Origin: Chenopodium formosanum
Lineage: Eukaryota > Streptophyta > Magnoliopsida > Caryophyllales > Amaranthaceae
Direction: 5' to 3'
Assembly (NCBI GenBank): GCA_024500155.1
Contig: CM044877.1
Span: forward strand, 36,473,501 to 36,537,500
Length of the DNA stretch: 64,000 nucleotides
The notes below the pieces were generated by a model, which saw nothing but the letters and a program-made list of their open reading frames with translations, was not told where the DNA came from and ran no database searches. Shown piece after piece: positions 22,400 through 33,552 of the stretch (position 1 is the stretch's first letter; each line of letters begins with the position of its first letter). The position numbers were made by a program, and so were the translations under genes.

Positions 22400-24411
22400 G
22401 GCTTGTTTTAGAACTTGAAAATTGTATTATGTTCCCAACATTACCAAAAACATCATTTCAATTTTGGCGTTGGACGCCAAAGGTTTTGAATTTTGAGTAA
22501 AGCACAATGAATGATTATCTTACCTCGATAATGTTTTATATGGTATTTCACATTCCAAAAATGGTCTTTATGTGCTTTCTTTAGACAAACTAGTTTATAA
22601 TGTGAATAATACCTCCAAAAGGGCTAAGACCATGGAGTAAAACGAGACTTACTTGTGGCATTGTCGTCTTTGCCATATTAAGGTCAAACACATCAAGAAA
22701 CTTCTACAAGAAGGTGTTCTTGACTCTTTCGATTTAGAATCATTTGAGAATTGCGAAGCATGTTTATTAGGAAAGATGATTAAACAACCGTTCTCCAAGC
22801 TGGGACAAAGGGCAAGAGACTTATTAGGTCTAATGCACACTTATGTATGTGGAACAATGAGCTCCGCCACAAGAAACAGACATCGATATTTTATCACCTT
22901 CACAGACGACTATAGTAGATATGGCTATGTCTACCTCATATTGCATAAATCAGAATCGTTTGAAAAGTTCAAAGAATTTCAAAGTGAAGTTGAAAATCAT
23001 CTTGGAAAGAAAATCAAAGCCCTTTGATCGGATCGAGGTGGTGAACACTTGAGCCAAGAATTCGATGACCATCTGAAAGAAAAGGGTATACTTTTAGAAT
23101 TGATACCTCCAGGAACTCCACAATGGAACGGAGTATCCGAAAGGAGAAATCAAACCTTGTTACACAAGGTACGATCTACAATGGGTCTTAGTGATCTTCC
23201 TATATCGCTCTAGAACCACGCACTTCTAACTGTGGCACTAACACTGAACCGTGCTCTATCAAATGCTATTGAAAAGACTCCATACGAATTATAGACGAAG
23301 AAACCTCCTTTGTTGTCTTTTTTAAAGATATGGGGATGTGAAGCATATGTCAAGAAATTTATTTCTGACAAACTTCATCCCAAATCTGACAAGGTTTATT
23401 TTGTGGGCTACCTAAAAGAAACCAAAGGGTATTAATTCTACAAAAAATCGGAGAACAAAGTTTTTGTTGCTTGCGATGGTGTCTTTTTGGAGAAGGATCA
23501 CCTTTCTAATATGACAAGTGGGAGGAAAATCAAACTTGACGAAGTTTGAGAGGATGAGCAACAAAATCAGAATGACAGTCAAAGTGCTCAAACAGCATAT
23601 GTTGACGCAGGTCAAAATGATCAAAATGTGCAAAGTCAAACCGACAATACAAATGCTCAGTCCGTTACCTTACGTAGGCCTAAGAGGCCGAGATCTCAAC
23701 CTGATAGATATCTTGAATAGTATTAACCAAGAATAAGGACATCTTGATCATGGATGGAGATGAACCAGCAACCTACAATCAAGCAATGGCAAGCACCGAC
23801 TTTGCTAAATGGCAAGAGGCCATGAGATCTGAAATGGATTCCATGTTAGATAATCAAGTTTGGGACTTTGTTGACTTACCCGAAGGTTACACACCTATCG
23901 GATGTAAGTGGATTTTCAAGTTGAAAACCGTCAAAGATGGAAATATAGTCATTTACAAAGCTAGATTAGTAGCAAAAGGTTACAAACAAGTTCATGGTAT
24001 TGATTACGATGAAACCTTTTCTCCAGTCGCAATGCTTAAATCCGTTCAAATCCTCCTAGCAATTGTTGCATATTACAACTATGAAATATGGAAGATGAAC
24101 GTCAAAACCGCCTTCCTCAAAGGTATTTTGGAAGAAATTGTGTGTATGACACAGCCTGAAGGTTATGTCAACCAAAATAATGCTGGGAAAGTTTGTAAGC
24201 TTAAAAAGTCAATTTATAGGCTAAAGCAAGTGAGCAGGAGTTTGAATCTGCGATTCGATGAAGCCATCAGTAAGTTTGGTTTTATCAAGAATCTAGACTA
24301 ATCTTATGTTTACAACAAGTTCAGTGGGAGTGACATCACCTTCCTAGCCTTATATGTCGATGACATATTACTCATTGGAAACAGCATTCCGTTGTTAGAG
24401 TCTGTAAAGGC
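22400..24411 (+). pseudogene. Copia pol, part 1: integrase and reverse transcriptase
   Basis: Copia order is protease, integrase, RT, RNase H. The 5' part (gag, protease) is missing. From about 22400 the frame shows LVLELENCIMFPTLPK (end of protease/pre-integrase linker), LWHCRLCHIKVKHI and CEACLLGKM (zinc-binding H..H..C..C), FTDDYSRYGYVYL with the first Asp of integrase, SDRGGEHLSQEF with the second, and TPQWNGVSERRNQTL with the Glu. RT begins MDGDEPATYNQAMAS (23750) and continues with KWIFKLKTVKDG, ARLVAKGYKQ, the MNVKTAFLKGILEE block and the polymerase motif YVDDILLIG (24353-24379). Stops fall at 23025, 23211, 23292, 23433, 23547 and 24299; several are Trp TGG or Arg CGA codons changed by single transitions. 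A solo LTR splits it after LLESVKA. Confidence 0.92.
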
Positions 24412-24416
24412 CTGAC

Positions 24417-26366
24417 TGATCGAGGGTTAGATAGGTCGTTAAGCTACTACCCTAATCAAATTAATCATTAATAATACCTAAACTTACACCAAACTAGTCA
24501 GTGGCAAGTAAAGGGGTGAACCACTAGGGAAGCACACTAATTCAACATCAATAATCACTAATGCAAGAGTAAAAAGGGGATTGTTTTTGTTTGTTTTGTT
24601 GAGCAAGAATACTAAAACTACAAATAAGCAAGAAAATGATGATTAAAATCAAGGGAAAATGACGCTAGGAATACGGGGGTGTCAAGTATGATTAGAAAGA
24701 GGGGGATAATAATGATTATCATGAAACACATGCCAAAGAACACAAGATTCTACCTAAACAATTCATTCTCATGCAATAGTCTAGGCAAATAAATGAAATA
24801 GGTCTACACTAATAAGGATCATTCTCATGCATCCTATTAGTTACAATCAAATAAAGAGCATAAAGAAACACAATCCATAAAAACTCCACTTTAATAACTC
24901 ATTCTCAAGCAATCATTAAAATAGAGATGTTCTTAATCTAGTTCAAATCACTTTCATGCATTTAAACAAGAAAACATCAAATATAGTGTAACAATAATCT
25001 CAAGCTATCAAAAATCATGTCTTTCATCAATTTATGGCATGAGTTCAATCCAACCATCATCATTCATCTAATATCAACTCATATTTTCCACCCCCTTCCC
25101 CTAGCTAAAAGATTAGCCTAGAGAAGGTAGATTAAACATAAATTAAAACTAGAAACAAACTCAAGAAACTCAAAACAAAGCATGATTAAAAACAATGAAA
25201 ACAATAACAACTAGATGAACTAAAAAGATGAATGAAAATAATCAACAATAAAGCAAATAAATAAAGCAAAAAAAAGGGATTAGAGATTACAAAAGATGAA
25301 CTTAATTAAGATGAAAACTTGAAAGTATTGCTTGATTGAAATGAACTTCACCAAAAGTTGAATACAGTGAAGAAAATTGAGCAATAATCTACTTTCTCTC
25401 TCTAAAATTATCTAATCTAAGCTAAAACCTAGAGAGAGAAGCTCTCCTAAAACTAGAGAAAAAGATCTAATAATATCCAAAAGTCCCGTACAAAAAACAA
25501 GCCTCGAATATAAATAGATAAGCACAAAAACGTTGAACAGGGCTCGTTGCACCCGCGCAAGGTATCTGTGCGCCCGCGCAAGGCGGCTGTGTGCCCGCGC
25601 CTTCGTGGGTTGGGGCTTGCCGGCTGAGTTGTGCGACCGCGCGCCTTGAGTGTGCGCCTGCGCAAGGGAGTGTGCACCCGCGCACAGATCGCACACGACC
25701 GCGCAAATCTCTCTACCTCGAATCTGAAATTTACATCCTTCTGCGCGGGTTCTGACAAGGTTGCGCGCCCGCGCACTATGGCCACGCTCTCGCGCACATT
25801 TTGCGCTCCCACGCATCTTGCTTCTTTGATTCTACTCTCGTGCTTGCTTGTCCTCTTCTTTGCAATCCAAGACTTGAAATACCTAAGCACAAGCACCAAG
25901 GGAAGCAATATGGTATAGGCAACGGTGAAAACATGCAATAAAGGGAAGCATTTAAGCATACACGCGATTTCATCCAAAACACATCGAGACATGTATGAAC
26001 GCATTATTTGAACAAAACAACTACAAAACACCTCAAGACAAGCTAAAACAAAGCATAAACACTACCCTAAGCGTGACATAAATGCCACTCATCAACTACT
26101 TCCTAAGAGTGACATAAATGTCACTCATCATAATTTTTTTTACTATTATATAACAAGAACTAAAAACTTAAAATATAAACATAGAAAATAAGAGAATTTA
26201 AATAAATTAAGAAAATAAGTTAAAAACTATTAAAAACTACTGAAATACATAAAATAAAGATTAAATAAGGAAAAAGAAAAATAGAGAAATGAAGCGTAAA
26301 ACTAAGGAAATTATTAGAAACTAAACTGGAAAATAAGCATAAAAGTGACATATAAGTCAGTTATCA
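24417..26366 (-). mobile_element. Solo LTR (family C-like) inserted in Copia RT
   Basis: Plus-strand ends are TGATCGAGGG and CAGTTATCA. The 5-bp target duplication ctgac (24412-24416 and 26367-26371) is perfect. Read on the minus strand it begins TGATAACTGACTTATATGTC, and the GGGGTGAACCACTAGGGA box near its 3' end resembles family C, so that orientation is preferred. The TATA-like TATAAATA is at about 25509-25516 on the minus strand. Upstream of it, 25540-25815 holds a TGCGCCCGCGCAAGG array. The minus- and plus-strand ORFs across 25412-26031 are by-products of this GC-rich array. Confidence 0.9.
25540..25815. repeat. TGCGCCCGCGCAAGG array in the U3 of the solo LTR
   Basis: Ten or more variants of a 12-15 bp motif, such as tgcgcccgcgcaagg, gtgcgaccgcgcgcc and gcgcccgcgcac, in A/T-rich surroundings and upstream of a TATA box on the minus strand. 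The motif is not shared with the other LTR families here. Confidence 0.85.
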
Positions 26367-26371
26367 CTGAC

Positions 26372-26878
26372 TCGGAAAGTGTTTCTCAATTAAAGACTTG
26401 GATTAGGCTCAGTACATACTAGGCATCAAGATCTATAGGGATAGATCGAAAAGGATGATTCGATTGAGCCAAAGTACTTATATTGATAAAGTATTGGCTC
26501 GATTTGGCATGGAGGAGGCCAAGAGTGGTCACCTACCAATGTCACATGGCATAATCCTAAGCAAGAAGCGGTGTCCATAGACACCCGATGAACGGGTAAG
26601 GATGAATTAGATTCCGTATGCTTCGCTCATTGGATCGATCATGTATGCCATGATATGTAATAGGCCGGATGTATCGTATACCTTTAGTGCTACGAGCCGT
26701 TAACAATTAGACCCAGGAGAGGCCCATTGGACTGCGGTCAAGAATATCCTAAAGAGCGTGAAAAGGAACAAGTATAAATTCCTGGTGTATGGTAGTTCAA
26801 AAGAATTAGTTGTTGAAGGTTATACCGACACGAGCTTCCAAACATATAGAGATGATTTCAAATCGCAATCTGGATTTG
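26372..26878 (+). pseudogene. Copia pol, part 2: RT C-terminus and start of RNase H
   Basis: Directly continues part 1 once the solo LTR is removed: GKCFSIKDL, YILGIKIYRDRSK, LSQSTYIDKVLARFGM, MSHGI, YASLIGSIMYAM, NRPDVSYT, GEAHWTAVKNILK, YKFLVYG, VVEGYTDTSFQ, then SQSGF. In-frame stops are scattered (for example near 26412 and 26577), and a short out-of-frame stretch occurs around 26690. It is cut after SGF by the Ogre-like element B. Confidence 0.9.
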
Positions 26879-27549
26879 TGTAAACACCCATTTGTGTCTC
26901 CCCAAAACCAAACCTGATGATGAATACTTTTCACGTCGAATTATCGAATGAAGTGAAAGTGTGGAAAGTCTAGTGTTGCGGTTGGTTTTATTTCTTTTCT
27001 TTCTCTCTGCTTTTGAAATCCTATTTTATGAAAATAGAGATCCAGTTTAGTTTGGTCCATGGCAAGGGTCTAATAATAGTGTAGTTGGATTGGGTTCGAA
27101 AAGAGCTTTCCAACGATATATTATAAGCCCAATTCCGATGAATAATGAGGAAGTTATGACTAAATTACTAAAATGGGCTCGGTTTGATCTTTATATGCAG
27201 CCCAATGATCTAGAGGAGGGCCTATTATGATTTATCCTTCCTAATGCAATTAGGATTGATTATAGTCTTCTAGAAGGTTCTTTTGAATCCTAATGTGATT
27301 AGCATTGATAATTAAGTTTTAAGAGTTTTATTTAGAATAAAGAAGTGTTTTTAAGGAAGTTACAGTTTTACCCTTCGTACGCTTAAATTTTATCAAAATA
27401 TGAAACGCGTGGAAAAACTGACTGCAGCGCCGCACTACACGTTGTTGCCTGACGTCGCAGCGACAGGGGTGTGTTTGGCGACAACGCCGTGTTTTATTCT
27501 TTTCGAAACTCTTATTCTTTTTTTTTATCATAATCCAGCTGAATTTCGT

Positions 27550-27557
27550 TATAAATA
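27550..27557 (+). promoter_or_regulatory. TATA box of the element B 5' LTR
   Basis: TATAAATA in an LTR context, followed after about 60 bp by a CT-rich leader. The 3' LTR has TAAAAATA at the same place (52590-52597), so that copy's promoter is weakened. Confidence 0.8.
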
Positions 27558-27851
27558 GCCTCCTAAAACCTCCGTTTTCAATCACCAACTCTCATCAAGA
27601 AAATCTTGATATTCTCTCTCTCTCTTTCAAAACCAACTTTTCTCAAATACAAAATTCCGTATTCACAAGATCTAGAAACACCTAGCCAAGTTTGAAGTTG
27701 CCTTCACTCTAGATGTGAAAGGTTTGATATTTCTTAGGGTTTGGTCCCAAATCTCTATTTCAATTATTTAATTTAACTCTTTAATTTTATATTTTCCTTG
27801 AAGTTACTAACGCGTGTATTTTGTTATTAGAAAGAGGTACGAGGCATCCAA

Positions 27852-28488
27852 GTAAGTACTTTAATTGCTTTATTGATATGATGATATAGAAATCATGTCT
27901 AGGTTGTTATTTTGATTCCTAGTATCATGTTAGGATGCCTTTCTTAGTATGATGTTTAGGGTGACAACAATAAGTTCCTAGTATCATGATTAGGGCATAG
28001 AATATAATGTCAATTATGGTTTCTATGATGTCTTTTATTGTCTTTCCTAATAGCATATTAGTATCATGTTTAAGGCAAAAAATATAATGTCAATTAGGGT
28101 TTCTATGATGCCTTTTATTGTCTTTCCTAACAACATATTAGTATCATGTTAGGGCTAAAGCTTTTGATCTTTGATGCTTAGTGACATGCTAGGGTTTGTT
28201 ATTTATCTTGTTAGTATCATGCCTAGGACCTTGCTATTATTATGCTTTATTTAATTTAACATGATTTATGGTTATATTTTCATGATTATGATTATTATTA
28301 TTTTATTATGATTATTATGTTGCTTTATTGCTATTACTTGATCACACCTTTTATGCATGTTTAAAGGGAATTGGTACTTGTAATCACGCTTAATAAGATA
28401 ATAAATAATCTTATTAGGTTAATATGATTATAATTCAAGTGATCGCCAATAATAGTTTTATTTGTGCATTAATATTCAACCAACATAG
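27852..28488 (+). other. Candidate intron inside the LTR (R/U5 region) of element B
   Basis: The segment begins GTAAGTACTTTAATTG after CATCCAA and ends CCAACATAG before ATTAAACTGG. A second, partial LTR copy at 29331-29902 joins CATCCAA directly to ATTAAACAGG, so exactly this 637-bp GT...AG segment is absent there. Both boundary sequences are kept in the other full-length copies (52900 and 53531 region, and the antisense copy near 40130 and 39580). The simplest reading is that the primary transcript, starting after the TATA box at 27550, is spliced here. This is inference from the sequence; no RNA evidence is available. Confidence 0.75.
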
Positions 28489-28833
28489 ATTAAACTGGTT
28501 TAGGGTAAATCTAATGATTGCATGTTAGTCAGAAAGCGCACATGAATACGAGAAGAATAAAGTAGAGGCCTATTATTAGGAAAGTTCTTTCTCTTTTAGA
28601 TTGGATTTTTACCTTCATCCCCGAACTTCCAGTCATGGTTCCATCCCTATTTGAGTTAACAATCTCTTGGATCGTTAAGGGGTGTAACCTTCACCCTGTG
28701 AACGGTTTACAAGTTCCTAAAACATGTTGGCGACTCTTTTGCTCTATCTTCCTTCCCTTTGGAAGCGACTATACTTTAGTGTATGATCACAGTGGGGTTC
28801 AAGTTTGGGGTAATGCTTGAAATATTCCCTACA

Positions 28834-28858
28834 GTTTTAGGCGACTCCACTGGGGAGG
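28834..28858 (+). promoter_or_regulatory. Primer-binding site of element B
   Basis: After the LTR end CCCTACA comes gttttAGGCGACTCCACTGG, matching the tRNA-Arg-type primer site used by Ogre/Tat elements (TGGCGACTCCACTGGGGA). One base differs (A for T before GGCG). Confidence 0.85.
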
Positions 28859-29330
28859 ATTTATATTTTAATTCCTGAAATTTATTTTGGCAATGATTTA
28901 GAATGAGTGGATGAGACTCGAAAAGTTCTAAGTATTTCATGTGCGTAATTTTGATTAACATTATTGTAATATGCACAAAAAAAATCTCATTGGAAAGACC
29001 ATCCGTAATAAGTTAAAAAACATAGGATTTTTTACACGTAGGAAATTTGAGGAATATCTTTCACAACTAGAATCGAAATAATGTTGCGTAAAACTGGAAA
29101 ATTTTATCGAACACAGAAAGATGCAGAGGCATGTAGGAACTGGCGTCTAGCAAACAGAGCCTGTCGCCGATGATATGGCTCTGTCTCCAAGCGACAGGGC
29201 TATATTGCAGCGACGGTCTCTATTGGCTGGCGCTACGTTCTTCCAATACCGAGCCAGAAATATGAGTTCTAATTTTGAACAGTTCTAGCATTGTTGGCTC
29301 GATTCTACTTCCTAATTGAGTTTTTCTCAC
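28834..29330 (+). other. Untranslated leader, first copy
   Basis: Follows the primer site and contains ctgtcgcc/gcgacaggg motifs at 29150-29240 like those in the LTR. It is repeated almost base for base at 29903-30400, which marks a duplication. No gene. Confidence 0.8.
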
Positions 29331-29902
29331 TTTTCCAAACTAGCCTTTTACAAACAAAATTCCGCATTCACAAGATCTAGACACACCTAGTCAAGTTCAA
29401 AGTTGCCTTCGCCCTAGACGTGAAAGGTTTTAATTTCTGAGTGTTTGGTCCCAAATCTCTCTTTCAATTATTTAATTTAATTGTTTTGTTTTATATTTTC
29501 CTTGAAGTTACTAACGCGTGTGTTTTAATATTAGAAAGAGATATGAGGCATCCAAATTAAACAGGTTAAGGGCTAAACCTATTGATTGCATGTTAGTCAG
29601 AAAGCGCACATGAATACGAGAAGAATAAAATAGAGGTCTATTATTAGGGAAGGTTCAATCTCTTTTAGGTTGGATTTGTACCTTCATCCCTGAACTTCCA
29701 TTCATGGTTCCAGACCTATTGGAGTTAACGATCTCCTGGATCGTTAAGGGGTGTAACCTTCACCCTGTGAACGGTTTACAAGTTCCTAAAACTTGTTGGC
29801 GACTCTTTTGCTCTAGCCTCCTTCCCTTTGGACGCCACCATGCTTAAGTGTATGATCACAGTGGGGTTCAAGTTTGAGATAATGCTTGAAATATTCCCTA
29901 CA
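29331..29902 (+). mobile_element. Partial, intron-less second copy of the B LTR (R/U5 part)
   Basis: Starts within a ttttccaaac junction, continues with the LTR sequence caaaattccgcattcacaag (as at 27640-27670) and runs to the LTR end ATTCCCTACA, followed by a second primer-binding site. It lacks U3 and the TATA box and begins close to the expected transcript start. It also lacks the GT...AG segment 27852-28488. That makes it look like reverse-transcribed spliced RNA rather than a simple DNA duplication. Confidence 0.85.
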
Positions 29903-31459
29903 GTTTTGGGCGACTCCATTGGGCAGGATTTCTATTTTAATTCCTAAAATTTTGGCAATGATTTAGAATGAATGGATGAAACTCGAATAGTTCTAAGTAT
30001 TTCATATGCATAATTTTGATTAACATTATTTTCATATGCATAATAAAGAACTCATTGAAAAGAACATCCGCAATGAGTTAAAGCATAGGATTTTTACACG
30101 TAGGAAATTTGAGGAATATCTTTCACAACTAGGATCGAAATAATGCTGCGAAGAAATGGAAAAATTTATCGAAAACAGAAAGCTGTTGTGGCATGTAGGA
30201 ACTAGTGTCTAGAAAACAGAGTCTGTCGCCAACGATATGACTCTGTCGCCAGGCGACAAAGCCATATTGCGGCAACAGCCTCTGTTCACTGGCGCCAAGT
30301 TCTTCCAATACTAAGCCAGAAATATGCGTTCTAATTTTGACCAGTTTTTAGCACTTTTTGCTCGATCCTACTTCCTGATTGAGTTTTTCTCACTTTTCTG
30401 AAACCCATAAGTGTTCTACATATGGATATAACCCTCTGGGAATTCATGCTCCATCTACCTGATTAAACGCTCTGTGCAACAAAGGGTACATCCGAGAATG
30501 TTGAATTCACCAAACCATGGAAGCGAGTTTTTAACTCGCGGGGTCCCATCCCCTCGCGCCAACCCTTCCAAAGGTAAGGCTTCCGCGCAGTGCATCCGGA
30601 CTCATAACCATGGACCCTCTTTGACTAACCCATATCCCGAACTTTAGAGAACTAGAGCCATGGTTAGGTCGCAAACTCATTGCATCATATTGTGGCTACT
30701 TGACTAATTGTGCATTGTTTGTTGTGCATACTCTATGAGTTTTTCCTAACCGTTTGTTTGACTTATGTTTAAGCCTTAAATAAACTAATTAATGACTAAA
30801 AGGACTTTTCCTAATTAATTAATTTGAATAATTAAATCTAATAATTTAATCAGAATTCACTTAGTACGACTTTAGGCATGTCCCGTAGAGTAAAATACTG
30901 AAAGCAGTCCTAGATTAATGCTCTAGTAATGGCGCAAAAATTTTAACTGTAGCACCACACGCTACTGTGCAACGCCGATCGACAACGCTGTCGTCTGGCG
31001 CTACACTGTAGTGTGCGGCGAAAGCCTATATGCTTTGGCGACAGTTTAGTATTTTTCTCGAGTCATTACGACAAGTCTAATTAAACAGTTTACTAATCAA
31101 TTCGATTATTTTGCCTATAACTATACCTTCGTTTAGTCCTTAATTGAGTCTAGACACTAAGTCCCATGTTCTTACACAAGAGTCAAAGCATGTCACTTGC
31201 ACTCACAAATAAAGCACGCACTAATATGTATGTACACTTTGACCATGTTTAGAGAGTCTTGTATGCGCGTGTTTTCCTTCATTTTTTTAGGGGGGTAAGT
31301 CGAATATTAATCCTCCAGTTAAACCACTTATTTGAACCCTTATAATTGATTCCCAAAAATATACACCATATTTTTGATTTTTTCTTTTTCTTTATAAACT
31401 CGTAAAGTCAAAGTCAATTTGAGTGAATTCATTAAAATAAAAATGGTTTAATTTACAAC
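29903..31459 (+). other. Leader of element B, second copy and continuation
   Basis: Begins with a second primer site (gttttgggcgactccattgg) and repeats the first leader, then continues uniquely to gag. Contains CTGTCGCC...GGCGAC motifs at 30225-30300 and 30950-31045, and a perfect 7-bp stem-loop at 30523-30539. Its part 30410-30680 is similar to element A's leader (45590-45800). Ogre elements often carry an extra ORF before gag; I see none here. Confidence 0.7.
30523..30539 (+). other. Stem-loop GCGAGTT-ttt-AACTCGC in the B leader
   Basis: Perfect 7-bp arms with a 3-base loop, right after aaaccatgga. Element A has a perfect 8-bp stem at the equivalent place (45698-45722) although loop and arms differ. 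This suggests an RNA structure kept for packaging, dimerisation or translation. Confidence 0.6.
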
Positions 31460-32415
31460 ATGTGGTCAAGAAAGGAAGGGCGTTTGATCAGAGACAACCT
31501 TTTCGTTCAAGTACATCTTTTTGACAAACCGATCGCTCTAAAAAGGAAAGCCAAGAAGATAATGGCGAGTCAAGAAGAAGTTAATGAGCTCAAGAAGCAA
31601 ATGGTTGGTGTTACCGAACTACTAAAGACTTTAACCCTCCAAATTAATGACCTTGTGAAGCAACAACAAATGGAGCTCATGCAAGAAAGCTTCAACAAGA
31701 TATCTAATGATTACAAGTTCTAGGGCATTATTTCATAAGGGGTCTAGGTGGACAAGGAGCTTCTTCCGCAGAAGTTCAATGCCAACGACATCCCAAAATT
31801 CAAGGCAACTGATAACCCTCACTTTCATTTAAGAGCTTTTGAGACTATAATGAATATTAAGGGTATTGATAGAAAAGTATTTCATTATTTATTTTCCTTA
31901 TCTCTTGAAACCGTTTTCTAGCAATGGTTCTTCTCCCTTGACAAAGAGAAAACCTCTACTTGGGAATCAACTATAAACTCTTTCATTGATAGGTGTAAAT
32001 GCAATATTCAAGTTGAAACCAATCATAGGGAACTTGAAATACTTAAGCAAAAAGAGAATGAAGGTTTCACTTATTTCTTCAATGAAGGGAGAGAAACCTC
32101 TGCTAGGATGATTGAAGTACCAAGTGAAAAAGAATCTGTGAGGTTGTTTATCAAGAACCTTCAAGAAAAGTACTCTAAACATCTTAAGTACCAAAACAAC
32201 CTTCATACCTTCAAGGCCGTCTATGATATTGGGATTAACATTGAAGACGACCTTGCTAAACAAAAAGCTGCTAACAATAATTCAAACAGTGGCTAGAAAG
32301 GCAAGAAGAACGACAATCCTTCTTCTTCCAAAACCACCCACTCAAATAATGTTAGCACCTTTAATTTGAGTGAAGTCCTTGCTGTGAACAACCAAGGATA
32401 AAAGAAACCATTTAG
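31460..32415 (+). pseudogene. Ogre-like gag, N-terminal and capsid part
   Basis: The likely start is ATG at 31562 (MASQEEVNELKKQMVG, a coiled-coil-like Ogre gag beginning); an upstream ATG at 31460 is in the same frame. The frame stops at 31721, then the capsid homology continues: KFNANDIPKF, NPHFHLRAFETIM, FHYLFSLSLE, WESTINSFIDRCK, then FNEGRETSARM and VRLFIKNLQEKYSKHL. Further stops are near 31919 and 32294, and at least one frameshift exists. Gag assembles the particle in the cytoplasm. Confidence 0.8.
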
Positions 32416-33522
32416 GAGGAATTTACTCCTATTGGTATGAGTTATGACACCATATTCAACCGACTGAATGCAAAAGGTCTTATAACTCCTATTGGACCAT
32501 TTGGGGACCCACCGGTTGAAAAGAGGACAGCTAATTGGAACCCCAATGCACATTGTAAATATCACCAAGGTAGGGGACATCTCACTGAGAATTGTTGGAA
32601 GCTTAAGGAAGCTATCCAAGATTTGATTGATAACAACAAACTACAATTGTCCCCTACAAGTATGAAGCCAAGCATCAACAATGCACCTCTCTCCGATTCC
32701 TTGGCCATATCTGATGAGGAAAACCATGTTGATCCCTCCTCCTTTATCAAACTTGTTAAAGAAATTTATGCTATCGAAGAAGAGGAGGAAACCTTTTTCG
32801 ATGCCATGGATGACTTTCCTTCTAAACCATGACTAGCAACCAAAGAAGAAGTGCAAATTCTCATATGGTCAATGTGGGAAGGAATAAACTTACTACGTGA
32901 AGCTATTGAATTAGCAATGAAACAAGGAGAGGAAATTCAAAGTAAGAATGCTAAAATTCCACCCATGAAAAAGAAAGCATTCCCTCTCCAAGTAATTGAC
33001 ACACCCAAGAAGAGTAATAAACTCTATACTCCAATTGGGATTTCTTATGCTAAAATGTTCAAAATGCTCTCTGAGAATGGTAAGGTCAAACCTCTCGAAC
33101 CAAGACCATTTGAATCTCTAAAGAGGACAGACAGGTTCTACTGTCCATACCATCAATCAGGGGGGCATACCATTGGAAACTGTTTTAAATTCAAATATTT
33201 AATTCAGAAGATGATTGATGATAAGAATCTAGTTCAAATCCCACAAGAACAAGACATAAGCATTAATGGGGTTTGGGACAGTGATGATGAAGACGTCTAC
33301 CTAAAAGACATGGAAGAACCTCCACTTTCAATGTCGTATTCAAAAGGGGATTTTTGGGATGAAGAGGATTCACCTATAGACATCCTTACAAGATCCGGGA
33401 GAATGCAACCTCCCATCTCTACACAACCTATTCCTACCATGCAACAAGTTACCATACATATTGTAGAAGACAATGACATTGTCAAGCAATTCAAAAAGAC
33501 CAAGGTCGAAATGAACGTATGA
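32416..33522 (+). pseudogene. Ogre-like gag C-terminus with two zinc-knuckle modules
   Basis: Two related modules lie in the same frame. Module 1 (about 32416-32640): FTPIGMSYDTIFNRL, then CKYHQGRGHLTENC (32554-32595) and KLKEAIQDLIDNNK. Module 2 (about 33022-33230): YTPIGISYAKMFKML, then CPYHQSGGHTIGNC (33142-33183) and KFKYLIQKMIDDK. Each is a CX2HX5HX4C knuckle followed by a short helix. Single knuckles are usual, so this appears to be a tandem duplication about 0.6 kb apart, with an acidic linker between. A stop at 32830-32832 separates the modules, and another follows at 33520-33522. Confidence 0.8.
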
Positions 33523-33552
33523 AAACTTCTAGCTATCTCTCGAGAACGTACG

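Larger units (their letters stand above)
26879..28833 (+). mobile_element. 5' LTR of element B
   Basis: Starts TGTAAACACCC (TGTAGACACCC in other copies), ends ATTCCCTACA. TATAAATA at 27550-27557. Just upstream at 27420-27497 is a GC-rich cluster of TGTCGC/GGCGACA motifs. A CT-rich leader follows the TATA box. 27852-28488 behaves as an intron (see separate entry). The small ORF at 28635-28820 is also present in the other LTR copies and shows no protein family. Confidence 0.95.

Noticed and set aside
25412..26031. Several overlapping 70-190 codon ORFs on both strands
   Set aside because: GC-rich motif array inside a solo LTR; the lack of A/T stops explains the openness.
28635..28820. Small conserved ORF in family B LTRs (also at 53681-53866)
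   Set aside because: Conserved only because the LTRs are copies; broken or altered in other copies and lies in the transcribed leader.
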